A DNA stretch of 64,000 nt. It comes from Papilionanthe hookeriana x Papilionanthe teres (lineage: Eukaryota > Streptophyta > Magnoliopsida > Asparagales > Orchidaceae). The notes beneath the pieces are model-generated. The model saw only the letters and a program-made list of their open reading frames with translations. It was not told the DNA's origin and made no database searches. Location: the NCBI GenBank assembly GCA_022702705.1, contig CM040432.1, positions 47,270,540 through 47,334,539 of the forward strand, read 5' to 3'. Positions 35,880 through 47,190 of this stretch are shown in pieces (position 1 is the stretch's first letter; the number at the start of each line of letters is the position of its first letter). Made by a program: the position numbers and the translations under genes.

Positions 35880-38765
35880 GTTTGATTCGAAATGTTGATT
35901 TAGTATGTCTTGAAAGTCGTTTTATGTCGATTTATGTTGATTTAGATTTGATTTATAATTTTTTATGTCGATTTATATTTGAAATGTCAAATTTATGTCG
36001 ATTATGTTGATTTGAGTTTAAAATGTCAAATTTATATTGATTATGTCGATTTTTGTTTAAAATTTCAAATTTATGTCGATTATGTCAATTTGAAATGTCA
36101 AATTTTGTCGATTATGTCAATTTGAGTTTGAAATGTCAATTTTTGTCGATTATGTCAATTTGAGTTTGAAATGTCAAATTTCGTCGATTATGTCGATATT
36201 TGTTTGAAGTGTCAAATTTATGTAGATTATGTTGATTTTTGTTTGGAATGTCAAATTTATGTTGATTATGTCGATTTGAGTTTGAAATGTCAAATTTTAT
36301 CGATTATGTTGATTTGAGTTTGATTTTATTGATTTATGTTTAATGTAGGATTAAGTTTGATGTGGCTCAAACTTAAGTTTTGACTTGAATTCAAATTAAG
36401 TTTAAACCTAAATTTCGAGTTCAAGTTCATTTGGAAAATTGCATTTAATGTAGATTGAATCTAATTATCTTGAGTTCTTGTCTGTTTGAACTTATATTCA
36501 AAATTGAATTAACTTGAGTTCATGTCTGTTTGAGCTTAAGTTGGATTGAATGTAGATTGTTTTAACTTTAGTTCATGTTTGTTTGAACTTAAGCTAAAAT
36601 TTAAAGTTAGATTTAATATGAATTAAATTAACTTGAGTTCATGTCTGTTTGGACTTAAGTTAGATATTCAATATAGATTGTATCTAATTAACTTGAGTTC
36701 ATGTCTGTTTGAACTTAAGTTAAAAGTTAGGTTTAATTAGAATAGATCTAATTAAGTTTTAAGCCTTGTTTAAATAGTACTTAGAGGTTAATTAAGTCTA
36801 AATAGATTAAACTTAATTAGAATTATCGACCATCTAAGTCTTTTTTAGGTAAGGCTTAATTTTTAATTAAGTCTAATTTAATTCAACCGGGATTTATTTG
36901 AGTAAGATTCACACATTAATTAGATCTAATAAATTAGACATAATTAAGTTAAACCTTAACTAATTAAGTCTAGTGTGTTAAACTTAACTATGATTTTGAT
37001 TAAACCTTTTATTAGTTAAGGTTTAATGGTTTAATTAAGTTCAATGTGGTAGACTTAATTAAATTTTAGGTTTGATTAAACCTTAGTTAGTTATGGTTTA
37101 ATGGTTTAATTAAGTCTAATGTGGTAGACTTAATTATTATTTTAGGTTGGATTAAACCTTAGTTAGTTAAGGTTTAATGGTTTAATTAAGTCTAATATGG
37201 TAGACATAATTAGAGTTTAAGTTTGATTAAACCTTAGTTAGTTAAGGTTTAATGAATTAATTAAGTCTAATGTGGTAGACTTAATTAGGATTTTAGGTTA
37301 GATTAAACCTTAGTTAGTTAAGGTTTAATGGTTTAATTAAGTCTAATGTGGTAGACTTAATAAAAATTTAGATTTGGTTTAAGCTAGGTTCAAATTGGGT
37401 TGAACCTAAACCTAAGGCTAACTTAAGTTCAATATAGGTTGGTTTTAAGTTTAATTTGGGTTTAAATTAAGTTAGGTTCAAATTAGATTGAACCTAGACT
37501 TAAGGTTGACTTAAGTTCAATATGGGTTAAACTAAAGTTAAGGTTTTGAATTTGGGTTCATGTTGTTTTGAATTAACGGTTGAACTTCGATTTAAGTTGG
37601 GTTGAACCTGAGTTTATAGGTTGAACTTGGGTTTAATTTAGGTTGAACCTAAGTTAAAGGTTAAACTTGGGTTCAAGTTGGGTTGAACCTTAGTTAAAGG
37701 TTGAACTTGGGTTCAAGTTGGGTTGAACCTAAGTTAAGGGTTGTTTTAGGTTTGAGATTAAACCTTAATTGGTTAAGTTTTAATAGATTAATTAAGTCTA
37801 GTGTGGTATACTCAATTATGGTTTATGTTTGATTAAACCATAGTTGGTTTAGGTTTAATAGTCTAATTAAGTCTAATGTGATAGACTTAATTAGAGTTTA
37901 AGTTGGATTAAGTTTTATTTGATTAAGATTTAGGATGGATTAAACCTAATCCAAGTTTAGGTTTAATTAGGTCTAATTTAGTTAAGACTCAATGGTTTAA
38001 TTAGGTCTAATGGGTTAGACCTAATTAGGGTTTAGGTTTGATTAAGTCTAATTTAGTTAAGACTTAATGGTTTAATTAGGTCTAATGGGTTAGACCTAAT
38101 TAGGGTTTAGGTTTGATTAAGTCTAATTTAGTTAAGACTTAATGGTTTAATTATGTCTAATGGGTTAGACCTAATTAGGTTTTAGGTTTGTTTAAGTCTA
38201 ATTTAGTTAAGGCTTAATGGTTTAATTAGGTCTAATAGGTTAGAACTAATTAGGGTTTAGGTTTTTTTCTTAAACCAAATGTTTTAGGATGTTAATTAAG
38301 TTTAACATGTCCTTAAACTTAATTAAAGTTTTGATTTTGTCTTAAACCCTAAGGTTTAATGGATTATTTAAGTTTAATATGTCCTTAAACTTAGTTAAAG
38401 TTTTTATTTTGTATTAAACCAAATTTAGTTAAGGTTTAATGAATTAATTAAGTTTAATATGTCCTTAAACTTAATTAAAGTTTGATTTTTGTATTAAACC
38501 TAATTTATTTAAGGTTTAATGAATTAATTAAGTTTAATATGTCCTTAAACTTAATTAAAGTTTTGATTTTGTATTAAACCTAATTTAGTTAAGGTTAAAT
38601 GAATTAATTAAGTTTAATATGTCCTTAAACCTATTTAAAGTTTTGATTTTGTATTAAACCTAATGTGATTAAGATTTAATAAATTAATTAAGTTTAATAT
38701 TTCCTTAAACTTAATTAATGTTTTGATTTTTGTATTAAACCCTAAGGTTTAATGATTTTAATTAG
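35880..38765. repeat. Serial tandem-repeat blocks in Tat-B 3' LTR
   Basis: Five successive blocks: TGTCGATT/AAATGTCAAATTT units (35900-36340); TTGAGTTCATGTCTGTTTGA units (36470-36740); 74-bp AATTAAGTCTAATGTGGTAG units (36990-37380, copies at 37041 and 37115); ~40-bp GGTTGAACTTGGGTTCAAGT units (37560-37750); 75-bp and then 80-bp units (37900-38765; copies at 38006/38081 and 38371/38451). The right LTR has the same series at 54280-57070. Confidence 0.85.
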
Positions 38766-39420
38766 ACTTAAGTTTTCTTTCACCCTAATTAATCTTTGAT
38801 TTGAGTTCATTTGAGTTTGGATTCATCATTTGCATAGTCCATTATTAAATGGATTAAGAAAAGGTTTTGAAATATTAGTTTATAATTAATAAATCTCAAC
38901 CTTGTTTAAAAATGTCTTTTAGATTGATTTGATGGCTTGAGAATTGTTGTTTTAGGATTGTTATCTATCACCCTAAGATTCTCAATCATTTTGAATTTTA
39001 ATTTTCCAATTTTTCAAATTTTATAATTATTTTTGGAAATAATTATAAAATATCATGGAAATTAGAAAATCACATCCTAGAGAGCTATCCTAGCCTTAGA
39101 AAAATCAGGAGATGTGTCTAAAGACTTAAAGGTTCTTCCCTAAAATTTTTACATTTTTCTCATTTGTAGATAATTTTTAATAATTAAAATACTCCTTAGA
39201 GTATTTAATTATTTAAAAATTAAATACTGAGAATAAAATTATGATTTTGATTTCATAATTTTCTTCTCTTCAAGAGCTTTCCAGAGGTATTTTTATTTTA
39301 TTTTTAGGAGCTCTGTACCAAAAAATATTAATTTTTTATTTTTTATGGTTAATATGGATTAACCTGGTTCGAAAAAACAAGGAGCTTCCGCGTGTCCTCG
39401 TACGAGTCGAACTCGCGGGA

Positions 39421-39498
39421 GGATCCGTTGCGCGGATCCATACAGCGGACAAGGTAGCGCATGATCAGCGTCGTCCGTTCCAATACACGAGAACGGAC
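39421..39498 (-). other. Paired hairpins in GC island of Tat-B 3' LTR
   Basis: Two perfect inverted repeats: GGATCCG/CGGATCC (39421-39439) and GTCCGTTC/GAACGGAC (39473-39498), in an otherwise AT-rich LTR and ~530 bp downstream of the TATA box. Confidence 0.65.
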
Positions 39499-40026
39499 TG
39501 CGGAGATAAATCCCTAAAAATTCAAAAAATATTCGAATCGTCCATCTTTAAAGATTAATATCTCACTCATTTCTCAATGAAAATGAGTGATTTTTGAACC
39601 TATGGAATCATTTGAACATATAAATCATATCTATACGGTGATGATAATTTTTTGGGCTAGTTTAACCCATGATTTTTTGATTGTATACATTATTTTGGAC
39701 AAAATAAATCCATACCAAGGCCAAAATAATGTTGAGCTTGATCAGGCCTGATGGTCAGCTTCTAGGACTCCCAAAGAAGATATTTGTGACTTCAATTTGG
39801 ACTTGCAGCTAGCCTTGGTGAGCAATTTTGGCAAAGTGGCTAGGTTTGGGTTAATTTTGCATTTTGGCCAAATTGGCTTGATTGGGCTGATCCTATAGCT
39901 TGATCTTGGCTAGAATAGGTTGTTGAGATCGTTAGAAAAGTTTTTTGGTGTTGGGAGCTAAGGGATTTGGGCAGCCTATAAGTTTCTATGGATTTTTTTC
40001 TCTCCTTTGGTGATTTCAGGTAGGGG

Positions 40027-40036
40027 CTTTTTATAG
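40027..40036 (-). promoter_or_regulatory. TATA box of Tat-B 3' LTR
   Basis: CTATAAAAAG within GGCTATAAAAAGCCCC on the - strand. Conserved at 58336-58345. Confidence 0.7.
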
Positions 40037-41389
40037 CCAAGGATGGCCATGGATTAACCTTTGTTAGCTTAGGATAGACCATGGGATGGTTAGATCTGTG
40101 GAGTAGAGTCTAGTAACAGCCTCCCCCATGTAATCCAAGCATCACCTCTTCATATCCCATGAGAATTATGCCACTTAAGCAAGTTCACATTTCATGGCAA
40201 TTATGGATCCAAATTATCATGATAGGCTTTGATTTCTTTGTTCTCATTCCATTATCTAAGGGAGAGATTAATGGTGACACAAATGGTTGAGACCTTCTCC
40301 TTGCAACACCTAATTTAACATTTCATGGGGTGATGACACATTAGCTCCCCCCTATAAAATTTTTTATAAAATGTTATGATGAGCTTAACCATGGTATGGA
40401 AAATGGTTAAAGCCTTGTCTTCTCATCATTGGGTGGCTAGGGAGGTGGCTAAACTCATCTCACCATGGCAAGCCACCTCACTTGTAAAGGAGGATGAGTT
40501 ACACTTCAAAACACCATGGTTTTGCCACCTCATTTTTCTGTCATTATGGCTCTTAACCAAGGTTAAATATGAGTCATCCATGAGTTGTTTTCTCTTTAAT
40601 GGGTCATATGGGTTGTGTCTAACTCATATGGGGTCATATGTGATGTCATAAAGGAGTTTTGGAATTTTTAGAAAACCAAAATGTCATAGGTTTAAAAATT
40701 CCATTTAACACCCCTCTTGATTTAATTTCCATTTTTAATTAATTATGCCATTAATTAAATGTTGGAAATTATTTTATTAATCAACTATTAATTGGAAATA
40801 ATTCCAAATTAATTATTTGATTAATATTCATGACATTAAAATTGAATTTTGTCTCATTTCATGACTTTTCAATTTAATTTTCATCTTAATTAATTATGTC
40901 ATTAATTAAAATGTGAAAACAAAATTATTGGTCAATTAATTAATCAAAAATAATTTTGGAACTAATTATTTGATTAATTCCATTATTTGTAATTAATTTG
41001 TGCATTTTATCATTTTATTGCTTTCGATTTTAATTTTTCATTTTAATTAATTATGTCATTAATTAATATTTTTTTAAAAAAAATAAATCATTAGCCAATT
41101 AATTAATCAAAATAATTTTGAAATCAATTATTTGATTAATTTTGTTATTTTTCAAATAATTTTGGTGCATTTTGTCACTTTATGACTTTTAATTTAATTT
41201 TCATTTTAATTAATTATTTCATTTAATTAATTGAAATATAGAAAATTAAATTATTAGTCAACTTCATTTAATTAATCAAAATAATTTTGAAATTAATTAT
41301 TTGATTAATTTTGTCATTTTTAGGGTCTTGAATTCGTCATTGGATTAATAATTGGTCATTTGGTTAAAAATTGACAATGTTGACCAAAC

Positions 41390-41815
41390 TTGACTTTTAG
41401 GTCAAAAGGTTGACCTATCGGGTCAATAGGGTTGGTCATTGGATCAGGATTGACCATTTTGACAAAAGTTGACTTTTTAAGTCAATAGGTTGACCTATTA
41501 GGTCAACAGGGTTGGTCATTGGGTTAGGATTGACCATTTTGACCAAGGTTGACTTTTTTGGTCAAAAGGTTGACCTATTGGGTCAACAAGGTTGGTCATT
41601 GGGTCAGGATTGACCGTTTTGACCGTAGTTGACTTTTTAGGTCAAAAGGTTGACCTATTAGGTCAACGGGATTGGTCATTGGGTCAGGATTGACCATTTT
41701 GACCAAGGTTGACTATTTAGGTCAAAAGGTTGACCTATGGGGTCAATAGGGTTGGTCATTGGGTCAGGATTGACCATTTTGACCAAAGTTGACTTTTTAG
41801 ATAAAAAGGTTGACA
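41390..41815. repeat. 80-bp TTGAC (W-box) array, Tat-B 3' LTR
   Basis: TGACCATTTT recurs at 41451, 41531, 41611 (one change), 41691 and 41771, exactly 80 bp apart. Each unit has about six TTGAC cores counting both strands. TTGAC[C/T] is the WRKY-binding W-box. The array sits at the U3 terminus, ~1.4-1.8 kb upstream of the TATA box. Confidence 0.85.
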
Positions 41816-41837
41816 TATCATAAAAATGAAGTCAACA

Positions 41838-41950
41838 AAAGGGCCCTCAATATGTGTGGAATACTGCATAAGTATGCTGCACATATTGGCGTTGACCGAA
41901 GTCTGAAGAATGTCAGATGTTTCATATGTTGGTTCTGAGAAAGGTATTTA
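41838..41950 (-). other. Tat-B 3' terminus with candidate purine tract
   Basis: On the - strand ATTGAGGGCCCTTT precedes the LTR start TGTTGACTTC. GCACATATTGGCGTTGACCG on + matches 6705-6730 in Tat-A. Confidence 0.5.
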
Positions 41951-43460
41951 TTGGAAGGCCTTAATTTTTGTGTCAGGAAATGGCTTATATCCAATAATCG
42001 GAAAGATAAAATGGATGTCATATTCCATTTCTTGAAATATCAATGTCGATATTTAGTTAAAAGAAAGCCATGATTTCTTTGTAAGGAAAGGACTTCATCC
42101 AATAGCTGGAGAGAGAAAATGGATGTCATATTCCATTTCTTAAATGTCGATATTAGTTAGAGGAAAGCCATGATTTCCGTGTCAGGAAAGGACTTACACC
42201 CACTAACTGGGGAGAGAAAATGGATGTCATATTCCATTTCTCGAAATGTCAATGTCGATATTTAGTTAAAGTAAAGCCATAATTTTTGGGTCAGGAAAGG
42301 ACTTACACCCAATAACTGGAGAGAGAAAATTGATGTCATATTCCATTTCTCGAAATGTCAATATCGATATTTAGTTAAAGGAAAGCCATAATTTCCGTGT
42401 CAGGAAAGGACTTACATCCAATAACCGGAGAGAGAAAATGGATGTCATATTCCATTTCTCGAAATGTCGATATTTAGTTAAAGGAAAGCTATGATTTCTG
42501 TGTCAGGAAAGGACTTACATCCAATAACCGGAGAGAGAAATGGATGTCATATTCCATTTCTCGAAATGTCAATGTCAATATTTATTTAAAGGAAAGCCAT
42601 AATTTCCGTGTCAGGAAAGGAATTACATCCAATAACCAGGGAGAGAAATCGATGTCATATTCCATTTCTCGAAATGTTGATATTAGTTAGAGGAAATCTA
42701 TGATTTCTGTGTCAGGAAAGGACTTACATCCAATAACTAGGGAGAGAAATGGATTTCATATTTCAATTCTCAAAATGTCGATATTAGTTAGAGGAAAACC
42801 ATGATTTCCGTGTCAGGAAAGGACTTACATCCAATAACTGCAGAGAGAAAATGGATGTCATATTCCATTTCTCGAAATGTTGATATTACTTAGAGGAAAT
42901 CCATGATTTTCGTGTCAGGAAAGAACTTACATCCAATAACCGGGTAGGGAAATGGATGTCATATTCTATTTCTCGAAATGTCGATATTACTTAGAGGAAA
43001 GCCATGTTTTCCTTGTCAAGAAAGGACTTACATCCAATAACTGAAGAGTGAAAATGGATGCCATATTCCATTTCTCGAAATGTTGATATTATTTAGAGGA
43101 AAGCCATGATTTCCGTGTCAGGAAAGGACTTACATGCAATAACCGGGGAGAGAAAAGGATGTCATATTCCATTTCTCGAAATGTCGATATTAGTTAGAGG
43201 TAAACCAAGATTTTTTGTGTCAGGAAAAGACTTACATCCAATAACTGAAGAGAGAAAATGAATGTCATATTCCATTTCTCAAAATGTCGATATTAGTTAG
43301 AGGAAAGCCTTGATTACCGTGTCAGGAAAGGACTTACATCCAATAACTGGAGAGAGAAGTGGATGTCATATTCCATTTCTCGAAATGTCGATATTAGTTA
43401 GAGGAAAGCCATGATTTTCGTGTCAGGAAAGGACTTACATCCAATAACCAAAGAGAGTGG
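41951..43460. repeat. ~100-108-bp minisatellite in Tat-B 3' UTR
   Basis: About 15 copies of a unit containing GGATGTCATATTCCATTTCT, CGAAATGTCGATATTAGTTA and GTCAGGAAAGGACTTACATC. Copies differ by small indels, such as presence or absence of an extra 'AATGTC' step, so the period varies. Not related to the 37-bp array of Tat-A though at the same place. Confidence 0.92.
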
Positions 43461-43821
43461 CGAACTCACTAAGATATTGCTGGGATATCCGCTGGGGATT
43501 TGCCCTATGTAGCTCGAATGATAATTCTCATGTTAGTTATCATAAGTTATTCATCGTGTCATTTCAGTTCATTTCGGCATTCTTGGACCTGAATATGTAT
43601 TATAGTTAGCTAGGAAATATCTCACAAGATTTCATTCCACTTCCAATAATGTACTTAGATATCAAAAGTTCACGGTACGTTATGTATTACACAATACACG
43701 CATACACACTGCAAACTACTATGTCGAAAGTTCTCAGATACTGTTAGACCTACCACAAAATGTCTAACACTCCGAGACATTGTTCATAGAATATGTCTTA
43801 GGTGTTTAAACCTTCATGGGA
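43461..43821 (-). other. Tat-B 3' UTR adjacent to ALKBH ORF
   Basis: No ORF of note. GCTGGGATATCCGCTGGGGA at ~43480 recalls the 3' UTR of Tat-A near 6830. Confidence 0.45.
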
Positions 43822-45147
43822 TCATGGCAGTTCTAAGGGTTGTAGGTCTTCCAGTTCTGGTATCGGTCGATATCCCTCAGGATGTTTCTCAGGGCGCATT
43901 CTTCTTAGTGTTATCGATATGCGTTGTCGACTCACACTCGGTATACAGTGTTTTGAGACATCAGCTCCATTGTCTCGCAAGACTAAAACTGATCCTCGTG
44001 GTAAGAGAATTTGATAAGATCCACGAAATTCTCCAGGGCTCACAATCTGTATTTCTCTTCCAAATAGAATAGAATATTTGTTCATGAGGGAGAGAGTGCA
44101 AAAGGGTCTTTCAAAATCTTGACTGTCAATATGAGGTGGTATACAGTCGCCCTCCTCATATATATTCATAATGCAATTGTCTAGAATACAATCAACAGGC
44201 ATTATATTCCACATTATGAGCCATCTGATAATTTGAATGATGACTGTCGGTAGTGGATCTACTTGCTCATGTCGTAGTATCCCTGGGGGATTGCCGTCCT
44301 TGTCCACAGCATAGTTGTAACAGCATCCATATTGAATTGTCATGCGACCTTTTCCACGAATCCATCTGTTCGGTTTGGAATACGTCATTCTTTTCAGATG
44401 TTAAGCTCGTCCTTGATCATGCGCGTCCATCACATGCTCGACAATGGCACCTTGCTCCACTTTGTCAAAAACTTGGGTGAACAATTGAAAACCTTCCAAT
44501 ATGTTAATGGTTCGACCATTAATATATTGAAATTGTTCGAATGATTGTTTCTTGATAGCTCTGATACGTCTCACTTCCTCTCGAGAAGCAATCCATTTTT
44601 CATTTATTATTTCTGTTGTCGAGAGATCCAATGCTGGCTCATAGGGAACGGGAGTGAATACTGTCCTTTCAATCCTTTCCTCTTCTTCGATCATTTCTTC
44701 CCCTAAGACATAATACGTCTCTTTAAAGATGTTCTCAAGTATTGGAAATTCGAATCCATCATCTTCTTCCATTGGTTTCATGTCTTATCTTTCTTTTTTT
44801 GCCGGCTTCTTGAGCCTTTTATTGCGATTTCTACTCTGGGCTCTTGTCATTCCAGAAGCTGATTTCTTTGCCCCGCTAGTGGATGCCATTCCATCTGACT
44901 TCAGTTTTCCATTGTCAATAGGATTTTTTGTTTCATTAGCTTGCTGACTAAGCTTGAACTCCAATACAGATGGTTTTTTATTTGCTTCTAGTTGATTAGC
45001 AATGGATAGTAAAGGTCCGCCGTAGAGTAATTCAACTTGAGAGAGTTCAAAATCAAAGTAAATTCTAGATCCTTTTTCAACACATCGTCGGTCCAAGGCT
45101 AGACAAACACCACTTCGGAACGTGAAAAGAAGTCTTTCGTTAGACAT
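43822..45147 (-). pseudogene. ALKBH9/10-like 2OG-Fe(II) dioxygenase ORF of Tat-B
   Basis: One frame of 442 codons from the ATG at 45147, interrupted by two stops (codons 121 and 249). The N-terminal module MSNERLLFTFRSG...VLEFKL matches Tat-A. A basic AQSRNRNKRLKK motif and an acidic linker follow. The dioxygenase domain runs from about residue 250: GCCYNYAVD, GNPPGIL, NIYEEGDC, HxD as H339/D341, PGEFRGSYQ, distal H400 (SKHC) and the Arg in RISITLR. All residues needed for iron and 2-oxoglutarate are present. By hand, about 63 of 114 residues around the core agree with copy A. The nearest family is plant ALKBH9/10 (RNA m6A demethylases). It lies 193 bp past integrase, same strand, intronless. 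Host-gene capture in an ancestor of Tat-A and Tat-B is inferred. Confidence 0.92.
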
Positions 45148-45340
45148 TTTTCCTGAAAACAACAGGATAATGTAACATTTTAGACTTTTTTATGTTAAGG
45201 AACGATGCTTATAAACATTTGTTTTATAAGCGAAACAAATGTTTCATGACATAAAAGTGAAGATTCATATTACAAAGACGATTTTGAGAAAATTTTTTTT
45301 TTATTATTATCATCCCAGTTTATAAACAAGTCATCATTTT
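45148..45340 (-). other. Integrase-ALKBH spacer of Tat-B with splice acceptor
   Basis: The - strand reads ATCCTGTTGTTTTCAG, then GAAAA and ATG: an acceptor (AG at 45153-45154) placed as in Tat-A. The spacer sequence otherwise differs from Tat-A. Confidence 0.65.
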
Positions 45341-46520
45341 TCATGTCGCATAATATTTCTTTAGAAAACAGCCATTGATTGGAGGCAATATTCTTTCTCC
45401 TTGACAATCCACCTGTTGGTAAGGTCCTCCAGAATATGTCTTTTCAATTACATATGGACCCTCCCATATTGGTTCAAATTTGCCATCTATCTTTTGATGA
45501 GTTAGTATAGGTCTTCGAAGAACTAAAACTAATTTACCGATTCAAAAGGTTCGGGGGCAAACTAATTTTTCATGGGCCTATATCATTTTTGCTTGATACA
45601 GTTCGAGATTTTGCTGGCTTGTAGATGTTTTCCTTCTAAACTCTCGAGTTCTTGAAGTCGTAGTCTGGTATTTTCTTCTTTAGTTATTTTATTTGCTATC
45701 GCAACTCTGAGAAAAGGGATTTGAATTTCAAGTGGTAGTATAGCCTCAGAACCATGTGCCAAAGCAAACGGTATTCACCGTGTTGGTGTTCGATATGTAG
45801 TTTTATAAGCCAACAAAGCTTCTATTAATCGTTCGTGCCTCTGTCTTGGGCTGTTAACAAATGTCTTTTTCAAAATTTGAACCAATGTTTTATTGATGGC
45901 TTTAGCTAAACCATTGGCTTTAGGATAATATATTGTGGAATACCTCCAGTCTATCCCAAGTCTTTGGATAAAGTTGTTCATTTTCGCATTTTTAAAGGCC
46001 AATCCATTGTCTGATATGACCCTTCGAGAGATTCCAAATCTATAAACAATATGTGTCTTGAAGAAATAAAGAACTTGTTCTGCCTTGAATTCTTTAAGAG
46101 GTATTGCTTCTGCCCATTTGGAGAAATAATAAGTGGCTGCTAGAATAAATTGATGACCCTTAGATGATTGAGGATCTATAGGGCCCACTATGTCGGTGCC
46201 CCAACATTCAAATGGTCAAGATGCAATAGTTGGATGTAAGACATTTTGAGGCTGGTGTAAAACTTCCCCATGTATCTGACATTGATGGCATTTCTTTGCA
46301 ACGTCAAGACAATCAGTCATCATTGTCGGCCAATAATATCCCATTCTTTTTATTTTCATTTTCATTTTCATTTTAGGTCCAGATTGATGTGCGCCCATAA
46401 AATTGAATGAACTTCCTTAAAATTCTCTTGAGCTTTAACTTGGTTTAAGCACCTTAACCACATTTGGTCAAAGGATTGTTTATAAAGGGCATCATTTATT
46501 AGAGCATATGATAATGCTCT
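45341..46520 (-). pseudogene. Tat-B integrase
   Basis: Zinc region VHS..WAHQSG ... CHQC, then core WGTDIVGPIDP (first Asp kept), ISDNGLAF (second Asp kept) and NGLAKAINKTL, where the catalytic Glu has become Lys. The C-terminal domain (~45770-45341) ends in KKYYAT with frameshifts. Stops at ~46213 and ~46515. E-to-K predicts an inactive enzyme. Confidence 0.87.
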
Positions 46521-47190
46521 TTATTTAATTTGAGTGGCAATAGAAGTGTTTTCAGGTAACCTTCCAGTTTGTAAATATTGAATAATTGGTTGTTGCCAAT
46601 CATCCTTTTCATGATTTGTTGTCACTATCATTTTTTCACCAATTTTATGCAGATTATCCATTTCAATTTGAGAAAGAACTTGTCGTCCTTTTATAGAAAT
46701 TGGTATGTCGTCTTCTTCTGGACAGGCAAAATCATTTGCAAGTTTTGCCAAAGCATCCACTAAAGAATTATCTCTTCTCGGGATTAAGAAAAATGTCGCA
46801 TCAGGAATTTGTTGAAGCAGCTTCAGAGTATAACGAGAATACTGTTAAAGTTGAGGTTTCAGAGTCCTGTATTTACCAGCAATTTGATTGATAAGCAACT
46901 GAGAGTCTCCATAAATGTCAATATTTTTAGTTTCCATTAGTATTGTCAATTATAGACCGGTTATGAGCGCTTCATACTCAGCTTCATTATTCATGCATGC
47001 TTCTGTCAAATGATAGGAAAAAGGCATTATCGCTTTGTTTGGAGTGATGAAAATCAATCCTACTCCAGCTTTGCTTGGTACATTTGTCTGTTTGTCTTTA
47101 TCTTTCTGTGCAGATGATGCTCCATCAAAGAAGAGTTCCCATTGTTCCACATTGGAATCTTTTATTTCTAATATTTGTTCATCAGGTAAA
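46521..47190 (-). pseudogene. Tat-B second (archaeal-like) RNase H
   Basis: WELFFDGASSAQ, NNEAEYEALITGL, then after a stop DSQLLINQIAGKY and DALAKLANDF. Same domain and order as in Tat-A. Confidence 0.85.

Larger units (their letters stand above)
35092..41837 (-). repeat. Tat-B 3' LTR (6.7 kb)
   Basis: TGATGGCGAG ... GAAGTCAACA on +. Pairs with 53488-60047 along its whole length. By eye the two differ little around 40380-40650 (about four changes) and more near 35100-35180. It contains several tandem-repeat blocks and a GC island, but no gene. The 91-codon ORF at 40376-40651 is open in both copies but antisense to the promoter and unlike any family I know. Confidence 0.93.

Noticed and set aside
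40376..40651. 91-codon + strand ORF conserved at 58685-58960
   Set aside because: Located in the two Tat-B LTRs, antisense to the promoter, with no family resemblance. Conservation is expected for LTR pairs.
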